Source: Acidobacteriota bacterium (lineage in GTDB: Bacteria; Acidobacteriota; Vicinamibacteria; Vicinamibacterales; SCN-69-37). Taken from it: a stretch of DNA of 10,557 bases. A program made the translations under genes and the position numbers. Positions 6,263 through 10,557 of the stretch are shown here, piece by piece (within the stretch, counting starts at the first letter, position 1; every line of letters starts with the position of its first letter). The stretch covers positions 1 through 10,557 of the forward strand of contig JAKALV010000101.1 in assembly GCA_021824055.1 (NCBI GenBank), in the 5' to 3' direction. The notes beneath the pieces are model-generated. The model ran no database searches and was not told where the DNA came from. It saw only the letters and a program-made list of their open reading frames with translations.

Positions 6263-8506
6263 ATGCGAAGGGTTCTAGTCGCGGTGGCGTGCGTGTGCGC
6301 CGGCGGGTCGCTGGTGCATGTTCGGGCCCAACAGGCAGCTCAGCAGCCGGTGGCGAAATTCCGGAGCGCCGTGTCGCTCGTGACGATCGACGTCACCGTG
6401 CTGGACAAGGACGGCCGGCCGGTGCCCGGCCTGACCGCCGACGACATCGAGATCAAACTGAACGGCAAGCCGCAGCCGATCCGGGCGCTGGCCTACGTGC
6501 AAGCGGCGGCCGCCCCCGCTGCGCCCCCGTCCACTGACAAGCCGGTCGCGCCACCTGCGCCGGCGCCCGTCACGCCGCTCGTTCCCGTCACGCCGCCGGT
6601 GGTCGCGCGATCGGCGGAAGAGCCGCGGCGAACGATCAGCAATGCCGGCGCATCCGCTGTCCGTGTGTCGTCTGCGTCATCAGCGTCGCCCGTGCCATCG
6701 GCGTCCGCGGCGCCACCCGCCGAATCCCGCGTCTTCATTCTGCTCGTCGATGACCTGTCGTTCTCGCCGCTTCGCGGCAAGGCCATGTTCGCGGCGGCCT
6801 CGCGGTTTCTCGATCGCGTGCCGGCCTCGGATCCGATCGGATTCACTACGACGAGCGGCGTCGGCGCGGTGAATCCCACGCGCGATCGCGCGCCGGTGCG
6901 TGCCGCGCTGGCCAGGGTCGTGGGCGCGTTCGACGACCCGCGCGGCATCGGCAAGAGCGGGCCGGGAACGGGCGGTCGGGCGCAGGGCAGCAGCCCCGAC
7001 TCGCCGCTCGGCATCAGCGAATCGATTGACATCGAGCGCGGTGACGATTCGCTGTTGACCGATGTGATCGTCCGCGAGTGTTTCAACGGCGACCGCGCGG
7101 CCTTCGGCGACCGGTCGCTCGCTGAAGTAATTGCGAACGACCAGTGCGCGTCCGACGTGCAGCGCGAGGCCCGCCGCGTGGCGGCGCTGTCGCGTCAGAA
7201 CAAGGGCCGTCAGATCGACGGCATCCTGTCGGTCATCAACGCCATGAAAACTGCGAGCGGCATCCGCCACCTGGTGCTGCTGACCGAGGGCCTTCCCGTG
7301 TCGCGCGAGGTCAACGATCTGAATCCCCTCGTGCGCGCGGCGGCGCTCGCGGGTGTGCAACTAAGCGTGCTGCTCGAAGAACCGGACATCAGTCTCACCG
7401 ACGAAGGCCGGCGCGCGCTGGAACCCGGCGCCGTGGTCCAGGCCGATCCGGGCACGTCACGCCGGCGCCGGGAGGACGACAGGCTGTTTGTGAACGGCGC
7501 GCAGACACTGAACGACATGCTCGGCGGCACGTTCTATCGCGTCGTCGGCACGCCCGATCCGGCGTTCGACAAGGTGATCGCAGCCAGTTCCGCGGTGTAT
7601 CGCCTTGGCGTGGAGCTGCCCTCGGGCACAACGGCCGGCAAGGACTTTGTCGTCACGGCATCCGTGAAGCGCCTCGGCGTCACGGCGAGAGCGAACCGGT
7701 TCGCGGTGGCCGCCGAACCCGCACCGGTCGAACCCGTCGCACCCGTCGAACCCGGAAAAGTCCTGACCGGACCCGTGCCCGCGTCCATTGACGATGTGCT
7801 GAAGGCAGCGCTGATCTCCAATACCGTCGCCAGCGACGTGCCGATTCGTATCGCGTCCATGGTTCGCCGAAGCGCGAGCGTGGCCGGTCAAGTGGACGTC
7901 AACGTCGACGTCGTCATGCCCGCCACGGTGAAGGGGCCGGTGACGACGTTCGTGGGGCTGATTGACTCGGCGAACGCCGTTCGCAACAGCCGCCGCGTGT
8001 TCGCGCCATCCGGCGGCGCGGATTACGCCGCGCCGTTCCTGTTTCCGCTGCCGCCCGGCCAGTATCGGGTCCGATTCGTGGCGGCGGACAGCACGGGCGC
8101 CATGGGCGCGATCGAGCTGCCCGTGAACGCCACGCTGGCGCCGATGGGCGAGTTCACGTCGAGCGACGTGCTGACGTGGGTCGTCGACAGCACGAACAAG
8201 GCGCAGTTGTTTGCGATCGAGGATGTGCCGGCCGGCGCCGATACACTGCATGCCTCGTTGGAGCTGTATCCGAACGGCGCGATGCCGGGCGAGCCGCCCA
8301 CGGTCAGCTGGTCGCTCACGCGTGATGGCGAGAGCAAGCCGATGACCGAGGAGGAGACGAGCGCGCATCCCGCGGCGACGTTGCTTCGTGCCGACGTTAA
8401 ATTTCCCTTCAGCGCGTTGCCGCCGGGCTCGTACATTGTCCGCGCGACATTGATGGCCAACGACAAGCCGGTGGGAACGCGCGCCGCGGTCGTGCGAAAG
8501 CGGTAA
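6263..8506 (+). CDS. Secreted VWFA-related protein (acidobacterial TIGR03436-type), paralog 1
   Basis: This 747-residue protein has a signal peptide (MRRVLVAVACVCAGG...VRA), probably cleaved before QQ at about 23; no good lipobox is seen. Next comes the family's N-terminal domain (about 32-77: FRSAVSLVTIDVTVLDKDG, PVPGLTADDIEIKLNGK). A low-complexity Pro/Ala/Ser/Val linker follows (about 78-153), then the VWFA domain from RVFILLVDD. The MIDAS start motif DxSxS is present as D164-L-S-F-S168. The usual 'SDG' aspartate is replaced by Glu342 in LLTEG, and the 'GGT' region reads GRQ, so metal binding may be altered. Cys273 (RECF) and Cys295 (NDQC) probably form a disulfide. The C-terminal third (about 500-747) is beta-rich, with PPGQYRVRF and PPGSYIVRAT strands. 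It likely mediates protein interaction outside the cytoplasm. It is first in a two-gene operon with a homolog 9 bp downstream. Confidence 0.92.
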   Translation: MRRVLVAVACVCAGGSLVHVRAQQAAQQPVAKFRSAVSLVTIDVTVLDKDGRPVPGLTADDIEIKLNGKPQPIRALAYVQAAAAPAAPPSTDKPVAPPAPAPVTPLVPVTPPVVARSAEEPRRTISNAGASAVRVSSASSASPVPSASAAPPAESRVFILLVDDLSFSPLRGKAMFAAASRFLDRVPASDPIGFTTTSGVGAVNPTRDRAPVRAALARVVGAFDDPRGIGKSGPGTGGRAQGSSPDSPLGISESIDIERGDDSLLTDVIVRECFNGDRAAFGDRSLAEVIANDQCASDVQREARRVAALSRQNKGRQIDGILSVINAMKTASGIRHLVLLTEGLPVSREVNDLNPLVRAAALAGVQLSVLLEEPDISLTDEGRRALEPGAVVQADPGTSRRRREDDRLFVNGAQTLNDMLGGTFYRVVGTPDPAFDKVIAASSAVYRLGVELPSGTTAGKDFVVTASVKRLGVTARANRFAVAAEPAPVEPVAPVEPGKVLTGPVPASIDDVLKAALISNTVASDVPIRIASMVRRSASVAGQVDVNVDVVMPATVKGPVTTFVGLIDSANAVRNSRRVFAPSGGADYAAPFLFPLPPGQYRVRFVAADSTGAMGAIELPVNATLAPMGEFTSSDVLTWVVDSTNKAQLFAIEDVPAGADTLHASLELYPNGAMPGEPPTVSWSLTRDGESKPMTEEETSAHPAATLLRADVKFPFSALPPGSYIVRATLMANDKPVGTRAAVVRKR

Positions 8507-8515
8507 GCTGCCCGT

Positions 8516-10557
8516 ATGCGTCAATCGATGGTCGTCGTTGGGCTCTGCTGCGCCGCATCGGCGATCGCGCTCGCGCGCCAGCAAGCGCCGCCGCAGACGC
8601 CGCCACGCACGCCGACGTTTCGCAGCAGCGTGACGCTGGTCACGGTGGATGTGGTCGTGCTCGATCGCGACGGCAAGCCGGTGCCCGGACTGACCGCGGA
8701 GGATTTTCAGGTCAAGCTCAACGGCAAGGTGCAGCCGGTGCGGGCGCTGTCGTACGTGCAGGTGGCGCGCGAGGCCGCGCCGATCATCGCGACCGACCTT
8801 CCGCCGGACGAGCCCGTCGGCCGGCGCGTGGTGACCAATTCCACGCCAACGCGCGAGTCGCGCCTGTTCGTGCTGATGGTGGACGACTTGTCATTTCCCG
8901 CGGGTGGCGGCAAATCGATGTTCGCGGCGGCGTCGCGATTCATCGACCGCCAGCCCGCAGCCGACTACATCGGCTTTACGACCACCAGCGGCACCGGGAT
9001 CGTGAACCCCACGCTGGATCGCGCCATGCTGAAGCAGGCGTTGAAGAAGGTGACCGGCGAGTTCAACGACCCCCGACGGCCGTTGACGCCGTCCAGCCCG
9101 ACGCTCAGCATTCAAGAAGCGCTCGACATCGTGGACTACAACGATCAGGGTGTGTTGCGAAACGTCATCACGCGAGAGTGTTTTGGCGGCAACGCGAACG
9201 ACGTGCCCTCTCAACCAACCGAGATCCTGGTCGGGCGCAACCAGTGCGCCGGCGATGCGCAGGGCGTGGCGCGGATGATTGCGGCGGCGACGCACGGCAC
9301 CACCGGCCGGCAGACCACGGCGGTGATCGCGGCGATCAAGGCCATGGCGCCGGCGAAAGGTCTCAAGGAGCTCGTGCTGATGTCGCAGGGCATCGGGGCG
9401 GCGCGCAATTCCCTCAATGACTTCGAGCCGGTTGCCCGGGCGGCGGCGGAGGCCGGCGTGCAACTGGGCGTGCTCGTCGACGAAGGTGATGATATCGACT
9501 CCAGCGACAGCGGCCGGTCGGTGCCGTCCGACAACGGCGAGAGCTCGGCGGGGCCGCCGGAAGCCGGTTTGACCGGGCGGCGCCGCGAGGACCGGCGCAT
9601 GTTCCGATCGGCGATGCAGACGCTCGCCGATGCGAGTGGCGGCTTCTTTCAAGCCGTCATCGGGACACCGGATCGCGCGTTCGATCGCGCCGCCGTGGCC
9701 GGATCCGCGCTGTACCGGCTCGGCGTTGAGCCGCCCGGCGACGCGGCGGAGGGTCGCGCATTGAGCGTGTCGACGTCGGTCCGCCGATCCGGCGTCACGG
9801 TGCAGGCCAATCGGCAGGCCGTGATTCCCGGTCCGCCGCCGGTCGTGACGGCCGAGGAATTGATGAAGGCGGCGATCAATGAAGGCCAGCCGCTCTTCAA
9901 CGTGCCGATCCGGCTTGCCGTGGCGATGCGGCGCGCGCCGTCCAGCCAGGTGGAGCTCGATATCGGATTGGATGTGCCCGCGATGGTCCCCGGGCCGCTG
10001 ACGATGGCGTTTGGCCTGGTGAGCGAGAAAGGCGAACTGCGCGGCGGCCGGAAGCAACTGGCCGCGCCGGCCGACAAGTCCAACTACCGGTTCACGTTTC
10101 CCCTGGCCGTGGCCCCAGGGAAATATCAGCTGCGATTTGGCGTGACCGATGCCACAGGCAGCGTGGGCAGCATCGACGTGCCGATCGACGCCCACCTTGC
10201 GGTGATGGGCGCATTGAATGCGAGCGACGTGCTGACGTGGTGGACCGACACGGCCGGCAGGACCCAGTTTCTCGCGCTTGACGAAGTGCCGGCCGGCGTG
10301 ACGACGCTCGGCGCCGGGATCGAACTGTATCCGCAGCCGGGCGCGCCATTCCCGGAGCATGTGAAAGTGACGATGTCGCTGATTCCCAATGGCCGGCAGG
10401 CGCCCGTGCTGGAGCGTGACGCGACGTTGCTTTCGAGCCCGGACATGCTGCGCGCCGACGCGCTCCTGCCGCTCTCCGGCGTTCCCGTTGGAAGCTACAC
10501 GCTGCGTGCCACGGTGACGGTTGATGGCAAGACGATCGGCACTGCGGCCGCGGTGAT
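8516..10557 (+). CDS. Secreted VWFA-related protein (acidobacterial TIGR03436-type), paralog 2, 3' end cut by the window edge
   Basis: The frame from ATG 8516 is open to the last base (680 complete codons, no stop). The final GSYTLRATVTVDGKTIGTAAAV aligns with the last residues of paralog 1, so only about five residues should be missing. The signal peptide is MRQSMVVVGLCCAASAIALA, with cleavage likely before RQQ. The N-terminal domain (TFRSSVTLVTVDVVVLDRDG, PVPGLTAEDFQVKLNGK) is very like paralog 1, also at DNA level. The long Pro/Ala linker is replaced by about 35 ordinary residues. The VWFA domain begins RLFVLMVDD. The MIDAS motif is D124-L-S-F-P128, losing the last Ser, and the 'SDG' position is Gln291 (LMSQG). 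Cys222 and Cys244 keep the same 22-residue spacing as in paralog 1. The start is 9 bp after the upstream stop and the Shine-Dalgarno is poor, suggesting translational coupling. Extracytoplasmic; partner unknown. Confidence 0.92.
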   Translation, partial: MRQSMVVVGLCCAASAIALARQQAPPQTPPRTPTFRSSVTLVTVDVVVLDRDGKPVPGLTAEDFQVKLNGKVQPVRALSYVQVAREAAPIIATDLPPDEPVGRRVVTNSTPTRESRLFVLMVDDLSFPAGGGKSMFAAASRFIDRQPAADYIGFTTTSGTGIVNPTLDRAMLKQALKKVTGEFNDPRRPLTPSSPTLSIQEALDIVDYNDQGVLRNVITRECFGGNANDVPSQPTEILVGRNQCAGDAQGVARMIAAATHGTTGRQTTAVIAAIKAMAPAKGLKELVLMSQGIGAARNSLNDFEPVARAAAEAGVQLGVLVDEGDDIDSSDSGRSVPSDNGESSAGPPEAGLTGRRREDRRMFRSAMQTLADASGGFFQAVIGTPDRAFDRAAVAGSALYRLGVEPPGDAAEGRALSVSTSVRRSGVTVQANRQAVIPGPPPVVTAEELMKAAINEGQPLFNVPIRLAVAMRRAPSSQVELDIGLDVPAMVPGPLTMAFGLVSEKGELRGGRKQLAAPADKSNYRFTFPLAVAPGKYQLRFGVTDATGSVGSIDVPIDAHLAVMGALNASDVLTWWTDTAGRTQFLALDEVPAGVTTLGAGIELYPQPGAPFPEHVKVTMSLIPNGRQAPVLERDATLLSSPDMLRADALLPLSGVPVGSYTLRATVTVDGKTIGTAAAV

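Noticed and set aside
7457..8584. 375-aa minus-strand frame opposite the end of paralog 1
   Set aside because: It is Arg/His/Gly-rich with no motif, and is antisense to well-supported coding sequence.
8891..10360. 489-aa open frame on the minus strand opposite paralog 2
   Set aside because: It has the same shadow composition (Arg/His-rich). The + strand frame carries a signal peptide and full homology to paralog 1.

Overview
The window is GC-rich, densely coding DNA from a bacterium, most likely an Acidobacteriota member of the Vicinamibacteria type. Three things suggest this: two tandem secreted proteins of the acidobacterial VWFA-related family (TIGR03436 type), a Ser/Thr kinase fused to a TolB-like domain and TPRs, and an alkaline-phosphatase-superfamily 'sulfatase' fused to TPRs. 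The assignment rests on family composition and base composition only; there is no rRNA or other marker gene here.

Layout, left to right. (1) The 3' part of a nucleotidyltransferase-fold gene (+), whose start lies left of the window. (2) 46 bp later, a large transmembrane Ser/Thr kinase (+), best started at GTG 1051. (3) 24 bp later, behind a near-perfect Shine-Dalgarno, a 106-aa protein of unknown function with a cupredoxin-like pattern (+). (4) A 74-bp convergent gap with several small hairpins. (5) A 695-aa membrane-anchored sulfatase-like/TPR protein on the minus strand. (6) A 113-bp divergent intergenic region with an 8-bp tandem repeat that abuts or overlaps a candidate promoter. (7) Two tandem, clearly homologous secreted VWFA-type proteins (+), 9 bp apart. 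The second remains open to the window's right edge and probably lacks only a handful of C-terminal residues.

No RNA gene, IS element, CRISPR array or phage gene was recognised. There is no gene-free stretch longer than 113 bp.

Functionally, most products are predicted to act at or outside the cytoplasmic membrane. The kinase has a cytosolic catalytic domain and an extracytoplasmic TolB/TPR part. The sulfatase-like protein has an N-terminal anchor, and the VWFA pair carries signal peptides. I see no complete named pathway. Points worth a second look are the Thr in place of the formylglycine Cys/Ser in the 'sulfatase', the degenerate metal site (MIDAS) in both VWFA paralogs, the short tandem repeat next to the VWFA promoter, and the uncharacterised small protein behind the kinase.
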